64,000 nucleotides of DNA from Phreatobacter sp. (GCF_030691135.1 NZ_JAUYFA010000075.1:1-64000), one strand, 5' to 3'. Shown: positions 16,301 to 26,551, counted from the first letter of the stretch. The notes: a model not told the origin generated them from the sequence alone. Numbers and translations: made by a program.

Positions 16301-18325
16301 CTAGCTGCCGATCTTGCCGCCGCCCTGCCGGGTGATGGCGAGGACGGAGGGCCTTGGGGGCATGTCGGGCGAAAAGTCCGGCCAGCGGGTCGCGGGGTTC
16401 TCGAAGGTCGCGGGTGCCGCCCTCGCATCTTCCGGATCGGCCTCGCCGGGATGCTGGATGGCGACGAAGAAGGTTTCGCCGTCCGGGGTGAATTCCGGTC
16501 CGCAGAGTTCGGCGCCGAAGGGGCATTTGAAGAAGAGCTTCGAGGTGCCGCGCGCCGCGCCCTCGGTCTCCATCGCCCAGACGCCGTCGTTGCGGCCGGT
16601 GCGCGAGGGGAAGTTGCCGTCGGTCGTGACCCACAGCCGCCCGTCGGCGTCGATGGCACAGTTGTCGGGCATGCCGAACCAGCCGTCCCGTGAGGTGCGG
16701 CTGTTGAAGGTGGCGCCGACGGTGGCCACGGACGGGTCGCCGCAGCGCACGAGGATGTCCCAGGTGAAGCGCGGCGCGGCGTGGTCGCGCCCGTCGGGGA
16801 GCATCTCGACGATATGTCCGAAGCGGTTGTCGGCGCGCGGATTGGCGGCATCGACCTCCTCGGGCTTGCGGCGGCTGTTGTTGGTGAGCATCACATAGAC
16901 CTTGTCGGTCGCAGGGTTCGCCTCGACGTCCTCCGGCCGGTCCATGCGGGTGGCGCCGAGGAGATCGGCGGCCCGGCGCGTCTCGATCACCACGTCCGCC
17001 TGGGAGGTAAAGCCATTGGCGGCGGTGAGCGGTCCTTCGCCGAACACCAGCGGCAGCCAGTCGCCCGTGCCGTCGGCGTTGTAGCGGGCGACGGCGAGCG
17101 TCCCGGCATCGAGGAGGTCGCCGTCGCGTGCCCGGTCGCCGGTGACGCGGCCTTCGGTGATGAAGCGATAGACGTAGTCGTAGCGCTCGTCGTCGCCGGA
17201 ATAGAGCACGTAGCGCCCGTCGCGGGCGACGATGCCCGCCGCGCCCTCATGCTTGAAACGTCCGAGAGCGGTGCGCTTCTTCGGCGTCGATGTGGGGTCG
17301 AAGGGGTCGATCTCCACGACCCAGCCGAAACGGTTGGCCTCGTTCGGCTCCCTGGCGAGGTCGAAGCGTTCGACATGGTCGCCCCAGTTGTACCAGCGCG
17401 CGGGAATGCCCATGCGGCGGTAGTTGACGGCCTCGGCATGGCCCTCGGGCAGGCGGCCGGTGAAGTAGCCGTTGACGTTCTCCTCGCAGCTCAGCCAGGT
17501 GCCCCAGGGCGTGCGGCCGCCGGCGCAGTTGTTGAGCATGCCGAGGACGCGCCGGCCTGCCGGGTCGGCGGCGGTGCGCATCCGCGGATGACCGGCGGCG
17601 GGCCCGGTGATCTCCATGGCGGTGTCGGCGGTGATGCGGCGGGCATAGCGCGAGCCGGCGACCACCTGCCAGCGCCCGCCCTCGCGCCGGACCTCGATCA
17701 CGCTGCCGCCATGGGCCATCATCTCGATCGCGACGAGTTCCGGGGTCATGCCGGAAAAGGCCCTCGCGCGGCCGAGCGGTCCGCCCCAGTCCTGCCGGCC
17801 GAGGCCGGGGAACATCAACTCCTCGTTGGTATATTCGTGGTTGATACAGAGCAGGCCGTGGCGCGACGGGTCGGATGCGCCGGGGACGGGGAAATAGCCG
17901 AGATAATCGTTGTTGTAGCCGAACTGGCGCGCCTGGCCCGCCGCGCTCTGGGCGCGCGGATCGAAGGCCGGTGCATCGGCGAGGACCCCGTCGCCCCAGC
18001 GGATCAGCACGTCGGCGGCATAGCCCTCGGCCACTTCGGCGCGTTCGGTGGGCGTCGAGGACAGTTCGCGGAAGCCGAAGGACGGCGTGGTGTCGGCCGT
18101 CTGCGCCGCGGCAGTCCGGGAGGCGAGGGCGGCGGGTCCGAGCGCCGCGGTGATGGCGCCGACACCGAGGACGCCCTTCATCAGGTCGCGGCGGTGGAAG
18201 CGGGCGGCAACGACGTCGCCGAAGGTCGGCGCGCCGGCCGGGCTGAGGCCGATGTCCTCGGCGCGTTCGGCGGCCTGCGAGCGGACGAGGGCCGGATCGT
18301 CGGCGCGGTGGGTCGTGTCGGTCAT
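16301..18325 (-). CDS. phoX: PhoX-family alkaline phosphatase
   Basis: A 674-residue periplasmic phosphatase. The N-terminal region carries a Tat signal (RFHRRDLMKGVLGVGAI near residues 43-59) after an unusually long leader, as is normal for PhoX. Family markers include INHEYTNEELMFPG, LSCEENVNGYF (with the conserved Cys-Glu-Glu), GRFKHEGAAG, and TNNSRR. PhoX enzymes release phosphate from organic esters using calcium and iron. The ATG at 18325 begins MTDTTHRAD; a longer start is possible but adds unconserved sequence. No Pho-box was recognised upstream, so regulation by PhoB is not claimed. Confidence 0.92.
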   Translation of the reverse strand: MTDTTHRADDPALVRSQAAERAEDIGLSPAGAPTFGDVVAARFHRRDLMKGVLGVGAITAALGPAALASRTAAAQTADTTPSFGFRELSSTPTERAEVAEGYAADVLIRWGDGVLADAPAFDPRAQSAAGQARQFGYNNDYLGYFPVPGASDPSRHGLLCINHEYTNEELMFPGLGRQDWGGPLGRARAFSGMTPELVAIEMMAHGGSVIEVRREGGRWQVVAGSRYARRITADTAMEITGPAAGHPRMRTAADPAGRRVLGMLNNCAGGRTPWGTWLSCEENVNGYFTGRLPEGHAEAVNYRRMGIPARWYNWGDHVERFDLAREPNEANRFGWVVEIDPFDPTSTPKKRTALGRFKHEGAAGIVARDGRYVLYSGDDERYDYVYRFITEGRVTGDRARDGDLLDAGTLAVARYNADGTGDWLPLVFGEGPLTAANGFTSQADVVIETRRAADLLGATRMDRPEDVEANPATDKVYVMLTNNSRRKPEEVDAANPRADNRFGHIVEMLPDGRDHAAPRFTWDILVRCGDPSVATVGATFNSRTSRDGWFGMPDNCAIDADGRLWVTTDGNFPSRTGRNDGVWAMETEGAARGTSKLFFKCPFGAELCGPEFTPDGETFFVAIQHPGEADPEDARAAPATFENPATRWPDFSPDMPPRPSVLAITRQGGGKIGS

Positions 18326-18546
18326 CACGGGCTCCGGGTCGGCAGTGAACCTCAACCTCAACGGCAGACTGCGACATCACGGTGACGGCAGGCCCGTCGT
18401 GCCTGGCACCAAAATGTCACACCCTCGCCGCTTCCGTCTCGTTCCGGCGCCACTGCCCATGGCGAGCGGCCCCGTGCAAAGACCTCGTTTACGCCTGCAG
18501 GTCCAGAGTTCGCGACAGGGCAGGCGAGGCGTTCCGGAGTTGCGTC

Positions 18547-18759
18547 ATGGACCGCGTGTTGGGACTGGTGACCGTCGAACAGGATCTGGCGAAGCTGATG
18601 CGCGCTGCCGAGCGCGCCGGCCTGGCCCTCGGTTGCATCGACCCGGAGGAGACCAGCCTCGTGCTCCCCGGCGATGAAAAGAGCGCGGAATGGACGCTGG
18701 GGCGGATCGGCGCCTGGGTCGTGACCGTGGCGCTGTCGGCGACGTTCCTGGTGTTGTGA
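18547..18759 (+). CDS. Small hypothetical protein with C-terminal membrane anchor
   Basis: A 70-residue protein: an amphipathic N-terminus (EQDLAKLMRAAERAGLALG), a short middle with acidic residues, and a hydrophobic last 20 residues (GAWVVTVALSATFLVL) that would anchor it in the membrane. Not recognised. The ATG at 18547 is preceded by CGGAGT. Nothing is conserved upstream of it. An overlapping minus-strand frame exists, but its composition (His/Arg-rich) looks like a shadow. Confidence 0.45.
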   Translation: MDRVLGLVTVEQDLAKLMRAAERAGLALGCIDPEETSLVLPGDEKSAEWTLGRIGAWVVTVALSATFLVL

Positions 18760-19064
18760 CAGGCTGGCTAGCGGGCGCCGCCATCGACGTTCCTCTTCGC
18801 GATCGAAGCCCAAGCCACAGACGACGACGCAGCGTTTTGAGCACGCCAGCGTGACGACGCGGCGCCCGCTTGTCCGGCGTGTCGCACTGATAATCCACAG
18901 ACCGATCTCGACCCGTGGTCCAGCCACGAAGATGCTGCACTCGCGGCTTCGCGGATACCCTTGTCAGAAATATGCAAAGGCTGCACAGTTCAAACTTCCC
19001 TTGAGGAACAGACGTTTCTCCATCGTTTTCAGCACGCCAGCACCGTTGGCATCAGCAGGCCGCA
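18760..19064. repeat. Non-coding gap with a 17-bp direct repeat
   Basis: This 305-bp stretch has no convincing gene. GTTTTNAGCACGCCAGC occurs at 18834-18850 and again at 19025-19041, in the same orientation, 16 of 17 bases identical, 191 bp apart. The second copy ends 23 bp before the GTG of the EAL gene. The block is less GC-rich than its flanks. Confidence 0.5.
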
Positions 19065-20690
19065 GTGACATCCATCTCTCAGCGTGCGTCGGTCGTGGCC
19101 CCGACCCGGCGACCCGGCCGGCTCCAGCAGATCGTCATCGTCTTCGGTTCCACGGTCGCCGCGTCGCTGCTCGCGGCCTTCGCCGCATGGCTGCTGCTGG
19201 TGGCGATCTCGCAGGACCGCATCGCCTCCGTGGGGCACGCCGTCCTCAACCAACTCGCGGCCCTCGATCTCGAGGCGCGGCAGACCCTCGATCTCTTCAA
19301 CCGGCAGCCGGCAGCCTTTTGTTCGGCGGCGGAACTCGAGCAGCTGCGCGAGCGGGTCTTTCTGACGCGCTTCATCAAGGATATCGGCCGCGTGCGGGGA
19401 GGCGCGCTGCATTGTTCGGCGGCGCTGCAGACGCTGCCGTCGCCGGCCATCATCGCACCCCCCGACCTCGTGTCCCGGCAGGGCCTTTCCGTCCACGCGG
19501 CCGAAGCCCTTCTCGTCGTGCGCCACAGCCGTGCGCCGATCCTCGGTGAAGGCGAGGCCAATGTCGTTCTGGATCCCGACGCCCTGGCGCATGATGTGCT
19601 GGTCGGGGTCGATTTCGTCGCCGGCTATCTGGGAGCGGACGGCAGGTTCGTCCGGCTGTTCGGCAAGCCCCTGGCCCTCGGCGGCGCGGAACTGCTGGCA
19701 GGCCGACCGGTGGACCGCGACGGCACGCTGTTCCATCCGGCCTGCGACGGCGATCGCTCGATCTGCGTCGTCACGTCGCTTCCGAAGTCCGAGATCCTCC
19801 GCCTGCAGTGGCCGATTATGGCGGCCGGCGGATGGCTCGGGACGATCATCGGTCTCGGCCTCGGCCTTCTCATCATTCACCGGCAGACAGCCCGGCGGTC
19901 CCTGCCCGAAAAGCTCAAGCGGGCGATCGCCCAAGGCAGTTTCGACGTGGTCTACCAGCCGATCGTCAGGCTCGCCGATCGATCGGTGGTCGGCGCGGAA
20001 GCGCTCATTCGCTGGCGCGACGAAAATGGCGATCAGGTCCCGCCGGCGACCTTCATCCCCGTCGCCGAGGAGGCCGGGCTCATCGGTCAGATCACCCACT
20101 TCATGCTCCGCCGGGTGATGTTCGAACTCGCCGGGTTCATAAAGAGCCATCCCGATTTCTGCGTCAGCATCAACATCTCGGCCAGCGATCTCGACGATCC
20201 CGACTTCTACGAGACCCTCGCCTCCATGCTCGAACGCACGCACATCGAGCCGCGATGCATCATCCTGGAACTGACCGAACATGCCGCCACACGCCGGGAT
20301 CAGGCGATCGACGGCACCAGGCTGCTGCGGGCGAGGGGACACCGCATCTACATCGACGATTTCGGCACGGGCTTTTCGAACCTGTCCTATCTCAACGAAT
20401 TGTCGATCGACGCCCTCAAGGTCGACCGGAGCTTCACCGTGACAGTCGGGGCGGGCAAGAAGGGGTCACCGGTCCTGCCGCAGATCCTCGACATGGCGAG
20501 GGCTCTCGAGATCGATCTCGTGGTCGAGGGGATCGAGACGGAAGAGCAGGCGGCATGGTTCGTCGGGCAGGCGGTGGCCTATGCGCAGGGCTGGCTGTTC
20601 TACCGCCCGGTTGATGCGCAGGCTCTGCAAGGGATCGTCGCCGAGCAGCGCCAGCGGAGCGAGGCGCTCGGGGTCAACCCCGCGACCTAG
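19065..20690 (+). CDS. CSS-motif EAL-domain cyclic-di-GMP phosphodiesterase
   Basis: A 541-residue membrane protein. Helix 1 (about residues 23-48) and helix 2 (about 250-272) bracket a periplasmic CSS-motif-type sensor (Cys at FCSAAELEQ and LHCSAAL, given redox sensing in relatives). The C-terminal EAL domain has the EALIRW signature, DDFGTGFSNLSYL, LKVDRSF and VVEGIETEEQ, so the metal-binding and catalytic residues look intact and the protein should hydrolyse cyclic-di-GMP. No GGDEF domain. The GTG start at 19065 has only a weak RBS; GTG at 19095 is an alternative. Monocistronic. Confidence 0.9.
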   Translation: MTSISQRASVVAPTRRPGRLQQIVIVFGSTVAASLLAAFAAWLLLVAISQDRIASVGHAVLNQLAALDLEARQTLDLFNRQPAAFCSAAELEQLRERVFLTRFIKDIGRVRGGALHCSAALQTLPSPAIIAPPDLVSRQGLSVHAAEALLVVRHSRAPILGEGEANVVLDPDALAHDVLVGVDFVAGYLGADGRFVRLFGKPLALGGAELLAGRPVDRDGTLFHPACDGDRSICVVTSLPKSEILRLQWPIMAAGGWLGTIIGLGLGLLIIHRQTARRSLPEKLKRAIAQGSFDVVYQPIVRLADRSVVGAEALIRWRDENGDQVPPATFIPVAEEAGLIGQITHFMLRRVMFELAGFIKSHPDFCVSINISASDLDDPDFYETLASMLERTHIEPRCIILELTEHAATRRDQAIDGTRLLRARGHRIYIDDFGTGFSNLSYLNELSIDALKVDRSFTVTVGAGKKGSPVLPQILDMARALEIDLVVEGIETEEQAAWFVGQAVAYAQGWLFYRPVDAQALQGIVAEQRQRSEALGVNPAT

Positions 20691-20819
20691 GCATGGACGT
20701 CGGTGGTTCCGGGCCGTTCGCACCGAAGCTGATGTCGGGTGTTGCTTCCGGTTCAGGTTCGTGGCTCGCTCTCAGGAAGGGGATCGATGCCCTGCCGTTG
20801 ATCGGAGAGAGAGGCTGGA

Positions 20820-21413
20820 ATGAAGACGCTGACTGTCGCGACGACGCTGATCCTCGTCGCCATGGGCGCCGCGGGCGCCGACGAATGCCGCGACCGTCTC
20901 GTGCGCTATCTCGAGGGTGCCCTCGACGGCCGGCCTGGCCAGAGCCTCAACACGGTCCAGCAGGGCGCGTCGACCACAGAGAGCGCCTTCATCTTCGTCT
21001 CCCGCGACCACCACATGTTCAAGCCGGTCAATCCGGAGAACATCCCCTGGGTGCTCACGTATCAGGGCGCGATGTACCAGTCCGCCGACCAGGTACGCAC
21101 CTGGACGAAGGTTCACAGCTTCGACCGTGACAAGCAGCATGCCGAAGCCAGGGAGGCGATCAGGTCACAGGCGCGGTCGGCGACGGGAGTGGTCTGCGGA
21201 ACCGAGACGCTCGACGGCGTGGTGCATGACACATTCGATGCGCGCATGACCATGGAGGGCGCGGTGCGGGTCGAGATGCACAACCGCTACTGGATCAGCC
21301 GCGAGAGCGGTATCTCGACGCAGGCGGTCTCGATCTCCCGGTTCAGCGGTGTCGAAATGACCACGACACAGCGTTGGCGGCCGCTCGGGGATATGACGCT
21401 GCCGGTTCCGTGA
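20820..21413 (+). CDS. Secreted protein of unknown function
   Basis: A 197-residue protein with a Sec signal peptide (MKTLTVATTLILVAMGAAGA), cleaved probably after residue 20. The mature chain has two cysteines (ECRDRL near its start and VVCGTET) that could form one disulfide, and beta-strand-like stretches. I recognise no family. The ATG follows GAGAGAGGC. Context offers no clue: it lies between the EAL gene and convergent glnA. Confidence 0.75.
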   Translation: MKTLTVATTLILVAMGAAGADECRDRLVRYLEGALDGRPGQSLNTVQQGASTTESAFIFVSRDHHMFKPVNPENIPWVLTYQGAMYQSADQVRTWTKVHSFDRDKQHAEAREAIRSQARSATGVVCGTETLDGVVHDTFDARMTMEGAVRVEMHNRYWISRESGISTQAVSISRFSGVEMTTTQRWRPLGDMTLPVP

Positions 21414-21487
21414 CAGGGCCTTGAAGGTCGAGCAGCGGGGCGCCGGACTTCTGGGATCAACAGGGCTTCTTGGCGGTAAAACGTCTT

Positions 21488-21520
21488 GAGAAAGAAGGGG
21501 CGGGCCCGAAAGCCCGCCCC
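21488..21520 (-). terminator. Rho-independent terminator of glnBA
   Basis: On the minus strand GGGGCGGGC and GCCCGCCCC form a 9-bp stem, followed by TTCTTTCT, just after the glnA stop codon. Confidence 0.8.
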
Positions 21521-21527
21521 GTCCGCA

Positions 21528-22937
21528 TCAGACCGAGTAGTACATGTCGTACTCGACCGGGTGAGGCGTCATCTCGTAGCGCATCACCTCGGTCATCTTC
21601 AGCTCGATGTAGCTGTCGATGAAGTCGTCGTTGAAGACGCCGCCGGCCTTGAGGTAGGCGCGGTCCTTGTCGAGGTTCTGCAGAGCCTCGCGCAGCGAGC
21701 CGCAAACCGTCGGGATCTTCTTCAGCTCCTTCGGCGGCAGGTCATAGAGATCCTTGTCCATGGCAGCGCCCGGATCGATCTTGTTGGTGATGCCGTCGAT
21801 GCCGGCCATCAGCATGGCCGCGAACGCCAGATAGGGGTTGGCGGTCGGGTCGGGGAAGCGGACCTCGACGCGCTTGGCCTTCGGGTTGGCCGTCCACGGA
21901 ATGCGGCAGGAGGCCGAACGGTTGCGGGCCGAATAGGCCAGCAGCACCGGGGCTTCATAGCCGGGGACCAGACGCTTGTAGGAGTTGGTCGACGGGTTGG
22001 TGAAGGCGTTCAGGGACTTGGCGTGCTTGATGATGCCGCCGATGTACCAGAGGCACTCCTGGCTGAGGTCGGCATACTTGTTGCCGGCGAACAGAGGCTT
22101 GCCGCCCTTCCAGATCGACTGGTGCACGTGCATGCCCGAGCCGTTGTCGCCGTAGACCGGCTTCGGCATGAAGGTGGCGGTCTTGCCGTAGATGTTGGCG
22201 ACCTGATGGATGCAGTACTTGTAGATCTGCATCTGGTCGGCCATGTGCGTCAGCGTGTCGAACTTCATGCCGAGCTCGTGCTGGGCGGAAGCAACCTCGT
22301 GGTGATGCTTCTCGACCTTCACGCCCATCTTGGCCATGGAGGCGAGCATTTCGCCGCGCATGTCCTGCAGGCTGTCGATCGGCGGCACGGGGAAGTAGCC
22401 GCCCTTGATGCGGACGCGGTGGCCGAGATTGCCGCCCTCGTAGTCGGTGTAGGAATTGGTCGGCAGCTCCGACGAGTCGACCTTGAAGCCCGTGTGATAG
22501 GGCTCGGCGGCGAATTTCACGTCGTCGAAGACGAAGAATTCGGCCTCGGGACCGACGAAGATGGTGTCACCGATCTTGGTCGACTTCAGGTAGGCCTCGG
22601 CCTTCTTGGCGATGCCGCGCGGGTCGCGGTTGTAAGACTCGCCGGTCGAGGGCTCGAGAATGTCGCAGACGATGGAGAGCGTCGTCTCGGCGAAGAACGG
22701 GTCGATCTGGGCGGTCGAGGGGTCGAGCATGAGGAGCATGTCCGACTCGTTGATCGCCTTCCAGCCGGCGATCGAGGAACCGTCGAACATCGTGCCTTCG
22801 GCGAAGATCTCTTCGTCGATCATGGTGATGTCGAAGGTGACGTGCTGCCACTTGCCACGCGGGTCGGTGAAGCGGAGATCGACGTACTTCACGTCGTTCT
22901 CCTTGATCATTTTCAGGACATCCTTGGCAGTCGTCAT
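21528..22937 (-). CDS. glnA: Glutamine synthetase type I
   Basis: A 469-residue dodecameric ligase that makes glutamine from glutamate, ammonia and ATP, the main ammonium-assimilation step. Motifs: FDGSSIAGW (beta-grasp N-domain), DPFF, the ATP-binding region around [12 protein letters not shown] and the C-terminal DLYDLPP, whose Tyr is the site adenylylated by GlnE in class I-beta enzymes. Full length. It is the second gene of glnB-glnA, 61 bp after glnB, so it is probably expressed from the glnB promoter with possible internal initiation. Confidence 0.98.
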   Translation of the reverse strand: MTTAKDVLKMIKENDVKYVDLRFTDPRGKWQHVTFDITMIDEEIFAEGTMFDGSSIAGWKAINESDMLLMLDPSTAQIDPFFAETTLSIVCDILEPSTGESYNRDPRGIAKKAEAYLKSTKIGDTIFVGPEAEFFVFDDVKFAAEPYHTGFKVDSSELPTNSYTDYEGGNLGHRVRIKGGYFPVPPIDSLQDMRGEMLASMAKMGVKVEKHHHEVASAQHELGMKFDTLTHMADQMQIYKYCIHQVANIYGKTATFMPKPVYGDNGSGMHVHQSIWKGGKPLFAGNKYADLSQECLWYIGGIIKHAKSLNAFTNPSTNSYKRLVPGYEAPVLLAYSARNRSASCRIPWTANPKAKRVEVRFPDPTANPYLAFAAMLMAGIDGITNKIDPGAAMDKDLYDLPPKELKKIPTVCGSLREALQNLDKDRAYLKAGGVFNDDFIDSYIELKMTEVMRYEMTPHPVEYDMYYSV

Positions 22938-22998
22938 TTAGTGCTTCCTCTTGGTTTGCACGTTTGCATTTGCGACAGGCGGACCCGCCGAATTTCGT

Positions 22999-23499
<501 letters not shown>

Positions 23500-23503
23500 T
23501 CAG

Positions 23504-23520
23504 TGCCGCAAAAATGCGCA
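23504..23520. promoter_or_regulatory. NtrC-like operator 1
   Basis: TGC-N11-GCA: TGCCGCAAAAATGCGCA. The half-site spacing matches the NtrC enhancer consensus and the site lies about 75 bp upstream of the predicted sigma-54 start. Fourteen of 17 bases match operator 2. Confidence 0.5.
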
Positions 23521-23586
23521 TCAGGATTAAAAAATAGTCGCTCTGCCTGCCGCGCGGCGGGTTGCCGTCGGCCGATGCGTCATGTT

Positions 23587-23603
23587 TGCCGTAAAAATAG
23601 GCA
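23587..23603. promoter_or_regulatory. NtrC-like operator 2
   Basis: TGCCGTAAAAATAGGCA, also TGC-N11-GCA and extended outward to a TTTGCC/GGCAAA inverted repeat. It is 83 bp from operator 1 (about eight helical turns). It also lies 67 bp upstream of the divergent nnr gene. Confidence 0.5.
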
Positions 23604-23669
23604 AACAAAATTGTCGTTCCGGCAACCGGGGCGATTGACCCGGACCGGGAGCCTCCCGAAGGTGGCGGC

Positions 23670-25193
23670 ATGACACGCCGTTCCAGCGCTCTCCTGACGC
23701 CCCGGGCCATGGCCGAGGCCGACCGCCTGACCATCGCGGCGGGCACGCCGGGGGCGGTTCTGATGCACCGCGCCGGCGTCGCGGTCGCCGATGCGGTGGC
23801 GCGCGCCACGGCCCTCGGCACCCGCATCGTTGTGCTGTGCGGGCCCGGCAACAATGGCGGCGACGGCTATGTGGCGGCCAGGGTCCTGCGCGAACGCGGC
23901 TTCGGCGTGACGGTTGCGGCCAGTAGGCCGCCGCAGGCGCCCGACGCCGCGGCTGCGGCGGAGGCCTGGGGGAGGGCGCCGGTCCCTCTGCGGGACTGGG
24001 CTGCCGGCCGGCCCGCCGTTGTGGTCGACGCGCTCTACGGCGCCGGCCTCTCCCGCGCAATCGCCGGTGTCGAGGCGGATGTCGTCGCCGCCGTCAACGC
24101 CTCGGGCTGCCGGGTCGTCGCTGCCGACATCGCCTCGGGCATCGACGGTGAGACGGGCGCGGTGCGCGGCGTCGCGATGATGGCGCGGGAAACCGCCACC
24201 TTCTTCCGCCGCAAGCCCGGCCATCTGCTGATGCCTGGACGCCTGCATTGCGGAACGGTCCGGGTCGCCGATATCGGCATTCGGCCCGCAGTTCTGGACG
24301 GGCTCGCCATCCGCGATTTCGCCAACGACCCTGCGCTCTGGTGCGACCATTTTCCGTTCCCGCGGGCGGACGGGCACAAGTATCATCGCGGTCATGCGGT
24401 CGTGGTGTCGGGCGGGCTGGCGCGGACCGGCGCGGCGCGCCTCGCGGCACGCGGGGCGTTGCGGGTGGGCGCGGGCCTCGTGACGCTCGCCTCGCCGCCC
24501 GAGGCGCTCGCCGTCAACGCGTCTCATCTCACCGCCGTCATGCTGGAGCGGATGGACGGGCCTGCCGGCCTCGCCGCCATTCTGTCCGACCGGCGGCGCA
24601 ACGCCGTCTGTCTCGGTCCGGCGCTGGGGACCGGCGAGGCGACGCGGGCGCTGGTCGCCGAGGCGCTCGCGAGCGGGGCGGCGACCGTCATCGACGCCGA
24701 CGGCCTCACCGCCTTCGCCGAGGAACCCAGCGCGCTGTTCGCCGGCATCCGCGCCTGGCCCGGTCGTCCGGTGGTGCTAACGCCCCATGGCGGGGAGTTC
24801 GCGCGGCTGTTCGGAGCCGACCCCGCCCTGTCGAAGCCCGAAGCGGCGCGCCGGGCGGCGGCGCTTTCGGGAGCCGCTGTGATCTTCAAGGGGCCGGATA
24901 CGGTGGTGGCCATGCCCGACGGAACCGTGTCCATCGCCGCCAATGCGCCGCCCTGGCTGGCGACGGCCGGGTCCGGCGACGTGCTGGCGGGCATCGTGAC
25001 GGGCCTTCTGGCGCAGGGCATGGCACCCTTCGAAGCGGCGAGCGCCGCGGTCTGGCTGCATGGCGAGGCCGGGCAGGCCGCAGGTCTCGGGCTGATTGCC
25101 GAGGATCTGCCGGAGGTGCTGCCGCGGGTCCTCGGTGCGCTGGCGGGCCGCCTCGCCGAGGCGAGAGAAGCTGACGCTGCCGACGACGACTAG
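23670..25193 (+). CDS. nnr: Bifunctional NAD(P)H-hydrate epimerase / ADP-dependent NAD(P)H-hydrate dehydratase
   Basis: A 507-residue two-domain repair enzyme. The N-terminal YjeF-N epimerase domain shows CGPGNNGGDGYVAAR and VVDALYGAG; it interconverts R and S hydrates of NAD(P)H. The C-terminal ribokinase-like dehydratase domain has HRGHAVVVSGG, VLTPHGGEFARL and the TAGSGDVLAGI anion hole. Together they restore damaged nicotinamide cofactors. The start is the ATG 30 residues before the conserved epimerase core. It is divergent from glnB, an arrangement frequent in related bacteria; its stop overlaps by 2-3 bp the stop of the convergent SufI-like gene. Confidence 0.95.
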   Translation: MTRRSSALLTPRAMAEADRLTIAAGTPGAVLMHRAGVAVADAVARATALGTRIVVLCGPGNNGGDGYVAARVLRERGFGVTVAASRPPQAPDAAAAAEAWGRAPVPLRDWAAGRPAVVVDALYGAGLSRAIAGVEADVVAAVNASGCRVVAADIASGIDGETGAVRGVAMMARETATFFRRKPGHLLMPGRLHCGTVRVADIGIRPAVLDGLAIRDFANDPALWCDHFPFPRADGHKYHRGHAVVVSGGLARTGAARLAARGALRVGAGLVTLASPPEALAVNASHLTAVMLERMDGPAGLAAILSDRRRNAVCLGPALGTGEATRALVAEALASGAATVIDADGLTAFAEEPSALFAGIRAWPGRPVVLTPHGGEFARLFGADPALSKPEAARRAAALSGAAVIFKGPDTVVAMPDGTVSIAANAPPWLATAGSGDVLAGIVTGLLAQGMAPFEAASAAVWLHGEAGQAAGLGLIAEDLPEVLPRVLGALAGRLAEAREADAADDD

Positions 25194-26506
25194 CCGACGT
25201 CCAGCAGGGCGACGAGGGGATCATCCGCGCCGTTGATCGCCTGGGCCGTCACGCGGAACCGTCCGGCAGTCTCCGCCACAAAGGCGATCCGGGCGGTGCT
25301 GCCGGGCGCCACCAGGACCGTATCGAGGAAGAAGGGCTTCCAGCCGTCGTCGAGGCCGTCGAGAAGGCGGGCGGGATGGCCTTCGAGGTGGACGGCGTGA
25401 AAGGCCGCGCCCTCGTTACGGATCGCTGCGAGGACCACCGCACCACGGCGCAGGCGCAGGGCCGGTGCGCCCGCGGCGTCACGAGCGCTGCGGCCGGCAA
25501 AGGTCGTCGCCCCGATCGGCAGGTCGAGCCGCGTCGCGCGCCGGAAATCCATGGCCTGCGGTAGCGGATTGGCAGGGAACGGGGCTGGGGGTGGCAAGGG
25601 CGCCGCGCGCAAGGGCGAGCCCTCCACACTCATGCGACCGGCGAGGGTCGTGCCGGCGAAACTGGCGAGGGCGATTGGCAAGGTCGTACCGGCCGCCGCC
25701 GCGACATCCCACATGACCTCCGCACGCTGTCCCGGTGCGAGCATCAGCCGGCCCTCGTCGAGCGGAAAGGGTTCGCAGGGCTGGCTGTCGAGGGCGACGA
25801 GGGTGAGGCGCTGGTCGGGCACGGTCCATTGCAGGATGCGGCTTGCCGTGGCGTTGGCGAAGCGCAGCCAGAGCCGCTCGTGCGGGCGGGCGGAGAGGGA
25901 AAGGTCGGGCCGGCCGTTGACGAGGAGGCCCGCCTGCGGCGACGCCGCGCCGCCGGGCGGCTCCGAGAGCAGCAGGGGAATTTCGCGATCGTGGAGCGGC
26001 GACGTCTCGTCGGCGATGACCAGCAGCCCGGCAAGGCCCGCCCGCAGCTGCGCCTCGCCCCCGGCGAGCCGCGGCCGGTAGAGAAAGGTGCCGGCGTCGC
26101 GCGGCGTCAGGTCGTGGCGCTGCGTGGCGCCGGGAGCGATGTCGGGCAGGCTGCCGACGGCCGGGTCCCTGAGGCCCAGCCAGTGGAGGCCGGTCGGTTC
26201 GGCCAGCGCATTGGTGACGTCGATCGCCAGCGGCACACTGCGCTTCGCCCGCAGCACCGGACCCGGCAGGACGCCGTCATAGCCGAGGACGGGCGTCACC
26301 GGGCCGTCTGGGGCCCCGAGCCGGGCCTCGCCCGCTGCGGCGGTGAGCCGCAGGCCCTGCGCCGCAGCGCGTTCCGGCGTCGCCAGCGCGGCGAGGGTCA
26401 GGACCGCCGGGGCGGCGAGCAGGTGGCGCCGACTCAAGGTGCGGGCGCTGGGCGATCGGGGAATATCGGAAGGCAAGGGCGGCCCTGTCTCACAACGGGA
26501 TGGCAC
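25190..26506 (-). CDS. SufI/FtsP-like multicopper-oxidase-fold protein lacking most copper ligands
   Basis: About 438 residues with a Tat signal (SRRHLLAAPAVLTLAALA) and three cupredoxin domains. The layout follows multicopper oxidases, but canonical ligands are replaced: HWHG reads HWLG, YHSH reads YRPR, HPFHLHGH reads HAVHLEGH, and the C-terminal HCHxxxH is gone (GRFRVTAQAING). Loss of these residues is known from E. coli FtsP (SufI), a Tat substrate linked to cell-division stability; the same role here is inference. The start is uncertain: GTG at 26506 was chosen because a longer form would overlap the divergent small gene; TTG at 26476 is also possible. Confidence 0.75.
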   Translation of the reverse strand: MPSRCETGPPLPSDIPRSPSARTLSRRHLLAAPAVLTLAALATPERAAAQGLRLTAAAGEARLGAPDGPVTPVLGYDGVLPGPVLRAKRSVPLAIDVTNALAEPTGLHWLGLRDPAVGSLPDIAPGATQRHDLTPRDAGTFLYRPRLAGGEAQLRAGLAGLLVIADETSPLHDREIPLLLSEPPGGAASPQAGLLVNGRPDLSLSARPHERLWLRFANATASRILQWTVPDQRLTLVALDSQPCEPFPLDEGRLMLAPGQRAEVMWDVAAAAGTTLPIALASFAGTTLAGRMSVEGSPLRAAPLPPPAPFPANPLPQAMDFRRATRLDLPIGATTFAGRSARDAAGAPALRLRRGAVVLAAIRNEGAAFHAVHLEGHPARLLDGLDDGWKPFFLDTVLVAPGSTARIAFVAETAGRFRVTAQAINGADDPLVALLDVG

Positions 26507-26551
26507 GGGACTTGAGGTGGAGAGCGTCCCTGTCCCGAATGGAGGCGTTCC

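Noticed and set aside
19005-19030. EcfG-type promoter before the EAL gene (GGAAC with CGTT)
   Set aside because: The spacing is 14 nt, too short for the 16-17 nt consensus.
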